A stretch of DNA of 17,712 nt from Bacilli bacterium (lineage in GTDB: Bacteria > Bacillota_I > Bacilli_A > ML615J-28 > CAG-313): NCBI GenBank assembly GCA_900752975.1, contig CAADXH010000126.1:1-17712 (forward strand), given 5' to 3'. Shown here piece by piece: positions 8,135 to 15,729 of this stretch (position 1 is the first letter of the stretch; each line of letters begins with the position of its first letter). The notes below the pieces were generated by a model. The model saw nothing but the letters and a program-made list of their open reading frames with translations, was not told where the DNA came from and did not search any database. Position numbers and translations under genes: made by a program.

Positions 8135-8719
8135 ATGAAAAGATTTTTAGTTTTACTGATAGCTTTACTTTCTATTCATGTGTTAATGGGATCAAGTGAA
8201 ATTAATTACAGTAACACTTCCAAACATGAAAAGAACATAAGAAAGCTAATTGAAAATGAATATCCCCAAAAAGCATATGATATGTATCCATTATATGGAA
8301 CTAAAGATCAAATAGTAGGATATTTAGCAGAGTTTGAAGATACTTTTGCATACTGTTTAATAGAAAACTCAACATCACAAAATTGTAATGTTAATGATGA
8401 GCCTTATACAATAAAAAAAGGCCGTGAATGGTCAAGATATTTAATTCAAACAACTACTTTTCCTAAAGTTGATGTAGTATTTGAAAAGGATGAAATAGGC
8501 AATAAAATAACACATACAGAGAGTCACTTTAAAGCAGCAGGTGTCACAAATGAAAAAAGATATATGATTAAATGTTGGAAGGTTGGTTCAACACTTGGGT
8601 CTACAATGTATGTTCCTGCTATAAAAAGTGGTGATAAATATCTTAATTTAGTATCGACGACGCTAGAGGAATTTGAAGTAATTCCAATTTTTGATCGCAG
8701 TGACATTCCTCATATATAA
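8135..8719 (+). CDS. Secreted protein of unknown function, paralogue of the next gene
   Basis: This 194-residue protein has a cleavable-type signal peptide (MKRFLVLLIALLSIHVLMGS) without a lipobox cysteine, so it is probably released or wall-associated. I do not recognise a family. Landmarks shared with the following gene are YPLY (51-54), an EFE motif (66-68), NEKRYMIKC (139-147) and VPAIKSGDKYLNLVS (160-174). Cysteines at 74, 84 and 147 have near-equivalents in the paralogue and could form a disulfide outside the cell. The start follows AAAGGAG by 7 bases. It lies 31 bases upstream of its paralogue, probably in one transcript. No promoter was convincingly seen after the preceding terminator. 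Confidence 0.8.
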   Translation: MKRFLVLLIALLSIHVLMGSSEINYSNTSKHEKNIRKLIENEYPQKAYDMYPLYGTKDQIVGYLAEFEDTFAYCLIENSTSQNCNVNDEPYTIKKGREWSRYLIQTTTFPKVDVVFEKDEIGNKITHTESHFKAAGVTNEKRYMIKCWKVGSTLGSTMYVPAIKSGDKYLNLVSTTLEEFEVIPIFDRSDIPHI

Positions 8720-8750
8720 GTTGACTGAAAATAAATAATAGGTGATTAGT

Positions 8751-9359
8751 ATGAAAAAAGTATTATTAATAATTATTAGTTTATTATGTGTTAATATGAT
8801 GATTTCTGCAAAAGTATCGTTAACAGTAGAAGAAAATATAAGAAATATAAGTGAACGAGTTGAAAAAAGATATTTCAATTACGATAGTTTTGAAGTATAT
8901 CCATTATATAATTTAAACGATGAAGTGAAATATTTTTTAGTGGAATTTGAACCTACATGTTTTGTATTAGTTGAAGCAAGTGATAACTATTGGCAATGTA
9001 ACGATTCAAGTAGGTATACAAGAAAAGAAATAGGCTTTTGGGAAAAATATGTGTATGTAGAAAAAATTAACCCAAATACAGGAAGGACAGAACTAAGTAT
9101 AGAATACCTTCCAAATGAAAATGGTGAATATGTTAGATATTATGATAGTCCCTATAAATTGGCTAATGTTTTAAATGAAAAAAAATACTTAATAGAATTT
9201 TGTGATGGAAATTCATGTTTGATACCAGCAGTAAAAAGAAATGGTAAATTTTTAAATTTAGTTTCAATGGAAGAATTTGATGAAACCGATATCAATGAAA
9301 AAGAAGTGATGCCAGGTTTAAAAGGTTCTTTTATTGGAGATCCTATTTTTTGGTTATAA
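8751..9359 (+). CDS. Secreted protein of unknown function, second copy of the paralogous pair
   Basis: This 202-residue protein has a signal peptide (MKKVLLIIISLLCVNMMISA) ending in a probable signal peptidase I site after SA. It shares with its neighbour YPLY (50-53), EFEPT (65-69), NEKKYLIEFC (142-151) and IPAVKRNGKFLNLVS (158-172), in the same order and spacing. The two are therefore diverged tandem duplicates. Cysteines after the signal are at 70, 83, 151 and 156. It has an extra C-terminal tail ending GDPIFWL. An in-frame GTG at 8742 overlaps the ribosome site AGG (8740-8742), so the ATG at 8751 was chosen. The function is unknown, and nothing nearby indicates one. A terminator follows. 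Confidence 0.8.
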   Translation: MKKVLLIIISLLCVNMMISAKVSLTVEENIRNISERVEKRYFNYDSFEVYPLYNLNDEVKYFLVEFEPTCFVLVEASDNYWQCNDSSRYTRKEIGFWEKYVYVEKINPNTGRTELSIEYLPNENGEYVRYYDSPYKLANVLNEKKYLIEFCDGNSCLIPAVKRNGKFLNLVSMEEFDETDINEKEVMPGLKGSFIGDPIFWL

Positions 9360-9395
9360 TTTTTATAGTATATTGTTGTAAGTGATAAAATAGAG

Positions 9396-9423
9396 AAAAA
9401 GCGTCAATTGGCGCTTTTTATTT
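9396..9423 (+). terminator. Rho-independent terminator after the secreted pair
   Basis: AAAAAGCGTC (9396-9405) pairs with GGCGCTTTTT (9410-9419) around AATT, with one G-T pair, followed by further T. The T tract runs into the -35 region of the marR promoter. Confidence 0.93.
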
Positions 9424-9450
9424 GCGATATTTATCATATTTTGATATAAT
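9422..9450 (+). promoter_or_regulatory. Promoter of the marR-ABC exporter operon
   Basis: TTGCGA (9422-9427), a 17-base spacer and TATAAT (9445-9450), with TG at 9442-9443, give a good extended -10 promoter. The predicted start near 9457 falls within the palindrome at 9455-9472. Confidence 0.7.
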
Positions 9451-9454
9451 AAAA

Positions 9455-9472
9455 TAGTTGCGGGCGCAACTA
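9455..9472 (+). promoter_or_regulatory. Palindromic operator, likely bound by the MarR regulator
   Basis: TAGTTGCG and CGCAACTA are perfect 8-base inverted repeats separated by GG. The site sits immediately downstream of the -10 hexamer and covers the predicted transcription start. A bound MarR dimer there would block initiation of its own operon. No second copy was found elsewhere in the window. Confidence 0.75.
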
Positions 9473-9486
9473 AAATAGGAGCTTAT

Positions 9487-9930
9487 ATGGTTAAAATTAC
9501 AAGATGGATAAGTTTAATTGAAAGATGTAGTTATGAATATCGTAATTTAGAATTTAAAGAATTAGGGCTTGGACCTACGCATCATTTGTATATTTTGTAT
9601 CTATGCAAGAATCCTGGAGTTAGTCAAGATGTAATAACTAAAGTATTACATTTAAATAAGAGCAATGTAACGAGAAATTTGCAAACATTACAAGATAATG
9701 GATTTATTGAAAAAAAGGTTGATGAAACAGATAAAAGGTCTCATTTAATCTTTCCAACCGATAAGGCGTTTATGATTCGACCTAAAATATTAGAGAAAAT
9801 GCATAAATGGAATGATATTATACTAGATGGATTATCAGAAGAAGATAAAGAATTACTACTTTTATGGCTTAAAAAAATAACTGATAATGCTTGTAAATAT
9901 ATTGATGATAATGTTGTGGAGGATATGTAG
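9487..9930 (+). CDS. MarR-family transcriptional regulator of the ABC exporter operon
   Basis: This 147-residue protein has the MarR layout: N-terminal dimerisation helices, a winged helix-turn-helix at about 45-97 (SQDVITKVLHLNKSNVTRNL, then LQDNGFIEKK), and a C-terminal helix pair. The wing carries D-E-T-D-K-R-S, matching the D-x-R/D-K-R pattern typical of the family. MarR dimers usually repress neighbouring transport genes and are released by small ligands. AGGAG lies 5 bases before the ATG. The gene is first in an operon with two ABC half-transporters; its stop codon is one base before the next ATG. The palindrome at the promoter is the likely operator. The inducing compound is unknown. 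Confidence 0.92.
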   Translation: MVKITRWISLIERCSYEYRNLEFKELGLGPTHHLYILYLCKNPGVSQDVITKVLHLNKSNVTRNLQTLQDNGFIEKKVDETDKRSHLIFPTDKAFMIRPKILEKMHKWNDIILDGLSEEDKELLLLWLKKITDNACKYIDDNVVEDM

Positions 9931-9931
9931 A

Positions 9932-11737
9932 ATGTGGTATATAATTATTGAATGTGCTTTAATAGTTATTTTAATATGTTTGATTATCTTAAAAACTAAA
10001 AAGAAGAAGAAAACAAAAGTTCCAAGTGCTACCTTTAGTTATATTAGAAGATATGTTCCCCGAATGGTTGGAGGATTAATAATAAAGATAGTAGGTACAG
10101 TTATGGATTTAATTATTCCGTATCTTCTTGCCTATATTATTGATAATATTGTTCCAACTAAGGATATTAAATTAGTAATGATTTATGGCGGAGTGATGAT
10201 ACTTTGTGCCGCAATTGGCTTTATTGGTAGTGTTAAAGCTAATCAAATGGCATCTAAAGTCGCAAGCCTTGTGACAAGAGATTTAAGAAAAGATTTATTT
10301 ATTAAAATTCAAAGTTTAAGTGCGAAAGAGTTAGATGATGTAACTATTCCATCACTTGTATCAAGAATGACAAGTGATACATATAATATCCATCACATGA
10401 CTGGTATGGCTCAGCGTATTGGTGTTAGAGCTCCAATTCTCTTAGTTGGTGGTATTACTGCTATTTTATTATTAGATCCAGTAATGGCCCTTGTCTTAAT
10501 CTCGTTACTTCCTTTTTTAGTTCTTGTTACAGTGATAGTTTCTAAAAAGGGAATTCCCCTATTTTCAAGAATACAAGAAGGAATTGATGATCTTGTTCAA
10601 ACAATTCGTGAAAATGTAACCGGTGTTAGAGTAATTAAAGCTTTATCAAAAGGAGAATACGAGAAAAAAAGGTTTGATAAAGTTAATAAAAATTTAATAA
10701 ACTATGAACTTAAATCAGGATACATTATGTCAAGTTTAAACCCCATTACTACGTTACTTTTGAACTTTGGTTTAGTAGGAGTAATTGTGGTTGGAGCTTA
10801 TCGGGTTAATGGTGGGGCTATTCTTTCAGGTAAGATTTTAGCATTTACTACATATTTTACAATAATATTAAATGCAATGCTTACAATCACTAGAATCTTT
10901 ACTATCTATTCAAAAGCGCTTGCCTCAAGTGTTAGAATTGATTATGTGTTTAGTCTACCAGTAGATTTAGAGATTGAACCATCAGAAAAAGTAGATAGTG
11001 AATATTTTATTGAATTTAATGATGTAAGTTTTTCATACAATAAAAAAGTAAACAATATAACAAGTTTAAATTTTAAAATAAAAAAAGGCGAAAGCTTAGG
11101 CATTGTTGGCGTGACTGGATCGGGTAAATCAACGATTCTTAAGTTATTAATTAGAGAGTATGATGTAGATAGTGGTGAAATCTTAATCAATGGAAGAAAT
11201 ATTAAAAGCTATGACCACCATGAATTAACTAAGTTATTTGGGATTGTTTTTCAAAATGATGTATTATTTTCTACCACAATTCGAGAAAACATTAGTTTTG
11301 GAAGAAACTGTAGTGATGAAGAAATTGAAAAAGCAAGTAAAATTGCTGAAGCATATTCATTTATTGATAGTACTCCAGAAAGATTTGACAAGGTACTAAG
11401 CGCAAAGGGTATAAACCTTTCAGGCGGGCAACGACAAAGAGTTTTAATTTCAAGGGCGGTTGTGACAAATCCTGAAATTATTGTTCTTGATGACTCTTCA
11501 AGTGCATTAGATTATAAAACTGATGCTAAACTCAGAAAAAATATTAGGGAAAACCTGGATAATACTACAATGGTAATTATTTCTCAACGTATCAGTTCGA
11601 TTATGAATTGTGACAAAATACTAGTAGTAGATGAAGGTAAACAAATAGGATATGGCAAACATGAAGAGTTATTAAAGAATGTACCATTATATTCTGAGAT
11701 TCATCACATCCAAATGGGAGGTGGTTTAAATGAATAA
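9932..11737 (+). CDS. ABC exporter half-transporter with degenerate catalytic site (BmrC/TM287-like partner)
   Basis: This 601-residue protein is a membrane domain of about six helices plus an extra N-terminal helix, followed by an ATPase domain. Walker A is GVTGSGKST at 393-401 and the signature is canonical LSGGQ at 496-500. The Walker B catalytic glutamate is replaced by Asp521 (VLDDSSS), and the switch histidine by Gln552 (SQRIS). These two changes are the known hallmark of the non-catalytic member of heterodimeric exporters such as TM287/288 and BmrCD. The start at 9932 follows GGAGG by 9 bases; an in-frame ATG at 9887 inside marR was rejected. The gene overlaps its partner by 8 bases. 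Together with that partner it should export hydrophobic drugs or lipids. Confidence 0.93.
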   Translation: MWYIIIECALIVILICLIILKTKKKKKTKVPSATFSYIRRYVPRMVGGLIIKIVGTVMDLIIPYLLAYIIDNIVPTKDIKLVMIYGGVMILCAAIGFIGSVKANQMASKVASLVTRDLRKDLFIKIQSLSAKELDDVTIPSLVSRMTSDTYNIHHMTGMAQRIGVRAPILLVGGITAILLLDPVMALVLISLLPFLVLVTVIVSKKGIPLFSRIQEGIDDLVQTIRENVTGVRVIKALSKGEYEKKRFDKVNKNLINYELKSGYIMSSLNPITTLLLNFGLVGVIVVGAYRVNGGAILSGKILAFTTYFTIILNAMLTITRIFTIYSKALASSVRIDYVFSLPVDLEIEPSEKVDSEYFIEFNDVSFSYNKKVNNITSLNFKIKKGESLGIVGVTGSGKSTILKLLIREYDVDSGEILINGRNIKSYDHHELTKLFGIVFQNDVLFSTTIRENISFGRNCSDEEIEKASKIAEAYSFIDSTPERFDKVLSAKGINLSGGQRQRVLISRAVVTNPEIIVLDDSSSALDYKTDAKLRKNIRENLDNTTMVIISQRISSIMNCDKILVVDEGKQIGYGKHEELLKNVPLYSEIHHIQMGGGLNE

Positions 11738-13517
11738 TATGCGTGGGCAAAAAATGTCAACGAGAACCTTTAATAAACCTAAAAATAAGAAGAAAACTTT
11801 AAAACGTTTAGGTAATTATATTAGTGAATTTAAAGGTTGGTTTATTCTTGCGATTACTCTTACAATTATTTCTAATTTATTTTCCCTTGTTGGTCCGTTA
11901 TTATCAGGATATGCGATTGAAGCAATTGAGCCTGGTGCTCATAAAGTAGAGTTTGACAAGGTATATTTTTATGCAGGTTTAATGATTGTATTTTATTTAG
12001 CATCAACAATTCTTAATTTTATTTTAACTTTTTTAATGGTTAAAATAAGTAAAAAAATAGTTTATAAACTTCGAAAAGACTGTTTTGATAACTTAATGAT
12101 GTTACCAGTTGCTTATTTTGATCACAACTTATCAGGTGATATTATAAGTCGAATGTCATATGATATTGATACTGTTAATACTTCATTATCAAGTGATATT
12201 GTACATATTTGTACAGCCACAATCACTGTTGTTGGTTCATTTATTATGATGTTAGTTATTTCACCACTCCTTACTTTAATAATGGTGGTAACTATTCCAA
12301 TATCATTATTCTTCACGCGTTTTATGCTTAAAAGGACTCATAAATTATTCAAAAAACGTTCAGTTAGTTTAGGTACTTTAAATGGTTATGTCGAAGAAAT
12401 GATTAGCGGTAGTAAAACAATTAAAGCTTATGGAGTTGAAAATAATATTATTGAAGGCTTTAATAAAGAAAATGAAGAAGCAGTTGATGCGGCGTATAAA
12501 GCTGAATATTATGGTAGTATAACTGGCCCAGGAGTAAACTTTGTTAATAACTTATCACTGGCATTAATCTGTGCATTAGGGTCGATTTTGTATATTTTCT
12601 CTAAAATTGGCTTAAGGAAAATTTCCTCATTTGTCTTATATTCACGTAAATTTTCTGGACCAATTAATGAGGTCGCAAACATTTTTGTTGATATTCAAAG
12701 TGCTCTTGCGGCAGCAGAAAGAGTATTTGATTTAATTGATGAAGAAAAAGAAAAAGAAGATGCCGAAAATGCATTAATGCTTGATAAGATAGATGGTAAT
12801 GTAAAATTTAAAAACGTTCAGTTTGGCTATCTTGAAAATCAAGTTATTATTAATGATTTATCATTTGAAGCATTAGCTGGAAAAACAATTGCGATTGTGG
12901 GTCCAACTGGAGCTGGTAAAACTACAATTGTTAATCTATTAATGCGATTCTATGATGTATCAAAGGGAGATATTACGCTTGATAATAATTCCATTTATCA
13001 AATAATGCGTAAATGTGTAAGGTCATCATACGCTATGGTTCTTCAAGATACTTGGCTTTTTGAAGGTAGCGTATATGATAATATTGCATATGGAATGGAT
13101 GGAGTTACGTTAGATGAAGTGAAGGCGGCCACAAAAGCTGCTCACATACATAATTTTATTGAAAGTTTACCAAATGGTTATGATACCATCATTACTGAAG
13201 ATGGTATTAACATTTCTAAAGGTCAAAAGCAACTTCTAACAATCGCTAGAGCAATGTTACTTAATGCTAATATGTTAATATTAGATGAGGCAACCTCAAA
13301 TGTTGATACAAGAACGGAAATAAAAATTCAACAAGCAATGGAAACTTTAATGAAAGGCAAAACTTGTTTTATCATTGCTCACCGTTTATCAACCATTCAA
13401 AATGCAGATCTAATTTTGGTTGTAAATGATGGTAATATTATTGAAAAAGGAACACATAAGGAGCTTTTACTTAAAAAAGGTTTCTATTATGATTTATATA
13501 ATTCACAATTTGATTAA
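11730..13517 (+). CDS. ABC exporter half-transporter, catalytic partner (BmrD/TM288-like)
   Basis: This 595-residue protein has a six-helix membrane domain and an ATPase domain. Walker A is GPTGAGKTT at 391-399, Walker B ends LDE with Glu520, and the switch is AHRLS with His551, so these elements are catalytic. The signature is degenerate: ISKGQ at 495-499 instead of LSGGQ. This is the mirror pattern of the upstream gene. In the heterodimer one ATP site is therefore canonical, and the other combines the degenerate Walker B with the degenerate signature. The start lies inside the end of the upstream gene, with GGAGG about 8 bases before it, consistent with coupled and balanced synthesis. The substrate is unknown. 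Confidence 0.94.
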   Translation: MNNMRGQKMSTRTFNKPKNKKKTLKRLGNYISEFKGWFILAITLTIISNLFSLVGPLLSGYAIEAIEPGAHKVEFDKVYFYAGLMIVFYLASTILNFILTFLMVKISKKIVYKLRKDCFDNLMMLPVAYFDHNLSGDIISRMSYDIDTVNTSLSSDIVHICTATITVVGSFIMMLVISPLLTLIMVVTIPISLFFTRFMLKRTHKLFKKRSVSLGTLNGYVEEMISGSKTIKAYGVENNIIEGFNKENEEAVDAAYKAEYYGSITGPGVNFVNNLSLALICALGSILYIFSKIGLRKISSFVLYSRKFSGPINEVANIFVDIQSALAAAERVFDLIDEEKEKEDAENALMLDKIDGNVKFKNVQFGYLENQVIINDLSFEALAGKTIAIVGPTGAGKTTIVNLLMRFYDVSKGDITLDNNSIYQIMRKCVRSSYAMVLQDTWLFEGSVYDNIAYGMDGVTLDEVKAATKAAHIHNFIESLPNGYDTIITEDGINISKGQKQLLTIARAMLLNANMLILDEATSNVDTRTEIKIQQAMETLMKGKTCFIIAHRLSTIQNADLILVVNDGNIIEKGTHKELLLKKGFYYDLYNSQFD

Positions 13518-13544
13518 ACACGCACAAAATATGCGTGTTTTTTC
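13516..13544 (+). terminator. Rho-independent terminator of the marR-ABC operon
   Basis: AAACACGCA (13516-13524) pairs perfectly with TGCGTGTTT (13532-13540) around a 7-base loop, followed by TTT. It begins inside the stop codon of the second ABC gene. Confidence 0.93.
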
Positions 13545-13585
13545 TAATATTTATGAGTATTTATTAATTTTATTTTCTTGATTTG

Positions 13586-13594
13586 TGCTATCAT
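13586..13594 (+). promoter_or_regulatory. Extended -10 promoter of the MFS gene
   Basis: TGCTATCAT forms an extended -10 element in the context TTTGTGCTATCATAT. This closely resembles the MATE promoter context ATTGTGCTAGAATAT at 1366-1380. No convincing -35 is present at 17 bases. The start would be near 13601. Confidence 0.5.
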
Positions 13595-13619
13595 ATTATG
13601 AGGAAAATTGGTAAATAAT

Positions 13620-14771
13620 ATGAAAGAAGTAACAAAATATAGAGTATTAACATTTACAAGATATCTAGGCGATTCCTTTTTTTATCCTTTCTTTTCAATG
13701 TTTTTGAAAAATCAAGGATTAGTGGAAGGAAAAATTGGTTTTATACTATCAATTAGTCCACTAGTAGGGATTATTACCAATCCCCTTTATACTAAAATAT
13801 GTAAAAACCCCAAAATTACCAAAAATGTTTTAAGCATAATTTCGGGGATTGAAGCCATAATGATTATCGCAATATCATGTAGTTCTAATTTTTATTTAAT
13901 TAGTGTTTTAACATTATTACTAGCGATATTTGGTTCATGTCATTATGGTTTGATGGATTCGTTATTAACTTTATTCAGTAATGAAAAAACAATTAATTAT
14001 TCTAGTATTCGTTTATTTGGATCGTCAGCCTATATTATTGGTACAACCGTAGGTGGTTTTTTAATTAATTTGACTAGTTTTAAAATTTGCTTTTTAGTTT
14101 CATGCATTCTTTTTATTTTGTCTAGTTTTTTATATTTTTTGTTAAAACCACTTCAAGAAGAAAGTGAAAATAAACCTAAGGTTAAACTTGGTAGTTTATT
14201 TAAAGTGAAAGGATTTGTTTTCTTTTTAATTTTATATACTTTATTAATGGGAACCACAAATGCGGGAGATCACTTTTTTTCGGTATATCTTTTAGAAAGA
14301 GGTCTTACTTCTAGTACCTATGGAATGGTTTATTCATATTATGTTATTATAGAAGTTATTCTTCTTGCTATATTTAGTAAGGCATCCAAAAAAATAAATA
14401 ATAATTTATTGCTCGTTATTGCATCAACTGCCCTTTGTCTTCGTTTTTTAGTTAATGGACTTTACGCACCACTTTGGCTTGTTATAATTTTGGCAGGACT
14501 TAGGGGGGTAGCTTTTGCGGTGATACTACATGTATCATATCAAACCGTTTTAAAAATTGTTGGAAAGGAAAAAGCAACTGCTGGGATTATGCTGATAACG
14601 CTTAGTCAAGCTATCTTTGTTTTTATATTTAATAATATCGATGGTAATTTAATTGAAATAACTCAAACGTATCGTTATTATTATTTATTAATGGGATGCT
14701 TTGGTTTAATAACTTTGGTCTTAACAATGGTTAGATACTTTACTGATAAAAAGTTGGTCGAAAATGAATAA
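13620..14771 (+). CDS. Major facilitator superfamily transporter (MFS_1_like type)
   Basis: This protein of about 383 residues has around 12 hydrophobic helices. The N-terminus (RVLTFTRYLGDSFFYPFFSM, then FLKNQGLVEGKIGF) resembles the MFS_1_like/nucleoside-proton symporter-like group rather than the drug-efflux DHA groups. The substrate is unknown. The start is uncertain. The ATG at 13620 has AGGA 15 bases upstream, which is long. A TTG at 13608 in frame has the same AGGA only 3 bases away, which is short, and would add four residues. The gene has its own extended -10 promoter after the ABC operon terminator. The following speB-like gene has a separate promoter, so this is probably monocistronic. 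Confidence 0.85.
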   Translation: MKEVTKYRVLTFTRYLGDSFFYPFFSMFLKNQGLVEGKIGFILSISPLVGIITNPLYTKICKNPKITKNVLSIISGIEAIMIIAISCSSNFYLISVLTLLLAIFGSCHYGLMDSLLTLFSNEKTINYSSIRLFGSSAYIIGTTVGGFLINLTSFKICFLVSCILFILSSFLYFLLKPLQEESENKPKVKLGSLFKVKGFVFFLILYTLLMGTTNAGDHFFSVYLLERGLTSSTYGMVYSYYVIIEVILLAIFSKASKKINNNLLLVIASTALCLRFLVNGLYAPLWLVIILAGLRGVAFAVILHVSYQTVLKIVGKEKATAGIMLITLSQAIFVFIFNNIDGNLIEITQTYRYYYLLMGCFGLITLVLTMVRYFTDKKLVENE

Positions 14772-14787
14772 AAATAAGACCAAATTC

Positions 14788-14816
14788 TTGCTATTTGTCT
14801 TAAAAAATGGTATTAT
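14788..14816 (+). promoter_or_regulatory. Promoter of the speB-speD-like operon
   Basis: TTGCTA (14788-14793), a 17-base spacer and TATTAT (14811-14816), preceded by TGG, make a near-consensus promoter. Transcription would start near 14823, about 16 bases before the ATG of the ureohydrolase gene. Confidence 0.7.
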
Positions 14817-14838
14817 ATCAAGGTTAAATGAGGTAATT

Positions 14839-15729
14839 ATGAAAAAAGAATTTAGAGATTTATGTGTAAATAGTGTAGAAGAGGCGAGTGTGATTTTACT
14901 TGGCCTACCATTTGATGATGGATGTTCATGTGGTAAAGGATCAAAAGACGCCCCAAAAGTAATGCGTGAATTATCTTATTATTTACCAGCCTTCACAATG
15001 GATGGTGTGGATATTCACAAAACTAAGATTTTTGATTGTGGTGATGTTGACAATGGAAAAGACTTCTATAAACGAGTTAAAGAAAAAGCCGATGAAGTTT
15101 TTAAGTATAATAAATTTAATTTATTTTTAGGTGGTGACCATTCTGTTACCATTCCTCTTGAACAAAGTTTTCTTGAAAAAGCAAAAAGAGAAAACAAAAT
15201 ACCAGTGATTATTCATATTGATGCTCACCCTGATATTTGTGATTTCTATGATGGCAGTAATTACTCACATGCTTGTACAAATCGTAGAGCAATTGATCAT
15301 GGCTATGAAACCAAAAATATCACAATGATTGGTATTAGAGGATATGAGGCTTATGAAGTTGACTACCTTAATGCTCATCCCGAATTAAAGGTTTATCGGG
15401 CAAGTTATTTAAATAAAGAAGGTTATGAAGAAGTAATAAAAGACTTAGAAAGTCGCTTTGGTTCAAGTGATTATAGTATTTACTTATCATATGATATTGA
15501 TGCTAATGATCCAAGTTTCGCCCCGGGAACTGGTACCCCTGAAGCCTTTGGATTAAATAGCAACCAATTAATGTTGTTAATTAAAAAAATGTTTATGGTC
15601 TTACCAATTAAGGCAATGGATATTGTTGAAGTATCACCAGCATTAGACTGTAATGATATTACTTCATGGCTTGCTTTAAAAACTTTATATGAAATATTTG
15701 AAATATTAGAAAAGAAGGAAGTAAAATAA
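14839..15729 (+). CDS. speB: Ureohydrolase, probable agmatinase
   Basis: This 296-residue protein belongs to the arginase/agmatinase family. The six manganese-binding residues are visible: His101 in GGDHS, Asp128, His130 and Asp132 in DAHPD, and Asp219 and Asp221 in YDIDAND. The FAPGTGTPE loop follows. The SNYSHACTNRRA segment resembles agmatinases (SHG followed by RR) more than arginases. Agmatinase splits agmatine into putrescine and urea in the cytosol. The start at 14839 follows GAGGT by about 4 bases and lies just after the predicted transcription start. An in-frame ATG at 14764 precedes the promoter and was rejected. The stop overlaps the next start (TAATG), linking it to a SpeD-family gene. 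Arginase or another guanidino hydrolase remains possible. Confidence 0.85.
   Translation: MKKEFRDLCVNSVEEASVILLGLPFDDGCSCGKGSKDAPKVMRELSYYLPAFTMDGVDIHKTKIFDCGDVDNGKDFYKRVKEKADEVFKYNKFNLFLGGDHSVTIPLEQSFLEKAKRENKIPVIIHIDAHPDICDFYDGSNYSHACTNRRAIDHGYETKNITMIGIRGYEAYEVDYLNAHPELKVYRASYLNKEGYEEVIKDLESRFGSSDYSIYLSYDIDANDPSFAPGTGTPEAFGLNSNQLMLLIKKMFMVLPIKAMDIVEVSPALDCNDITSWLALKTLYEIFEILEKKEVK

Noticed and set aside
9887..9931. Upstream in-frame start for the first ABC subunit inside marR
   Set aside because: It would add 15 residues encoded over the end of marR and has no ribosome site, whereas the ATG at 9932 has GGAGG at good spacing.
13598..13618. Tiny ORF (ATG to TAA, six codons) ending one base before the MFS start, as a leader peptide
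   Set aside because: Its ATG lies at or before the predicted transcription start near 13601 and it has no ribosome site, so it is probably not translated.
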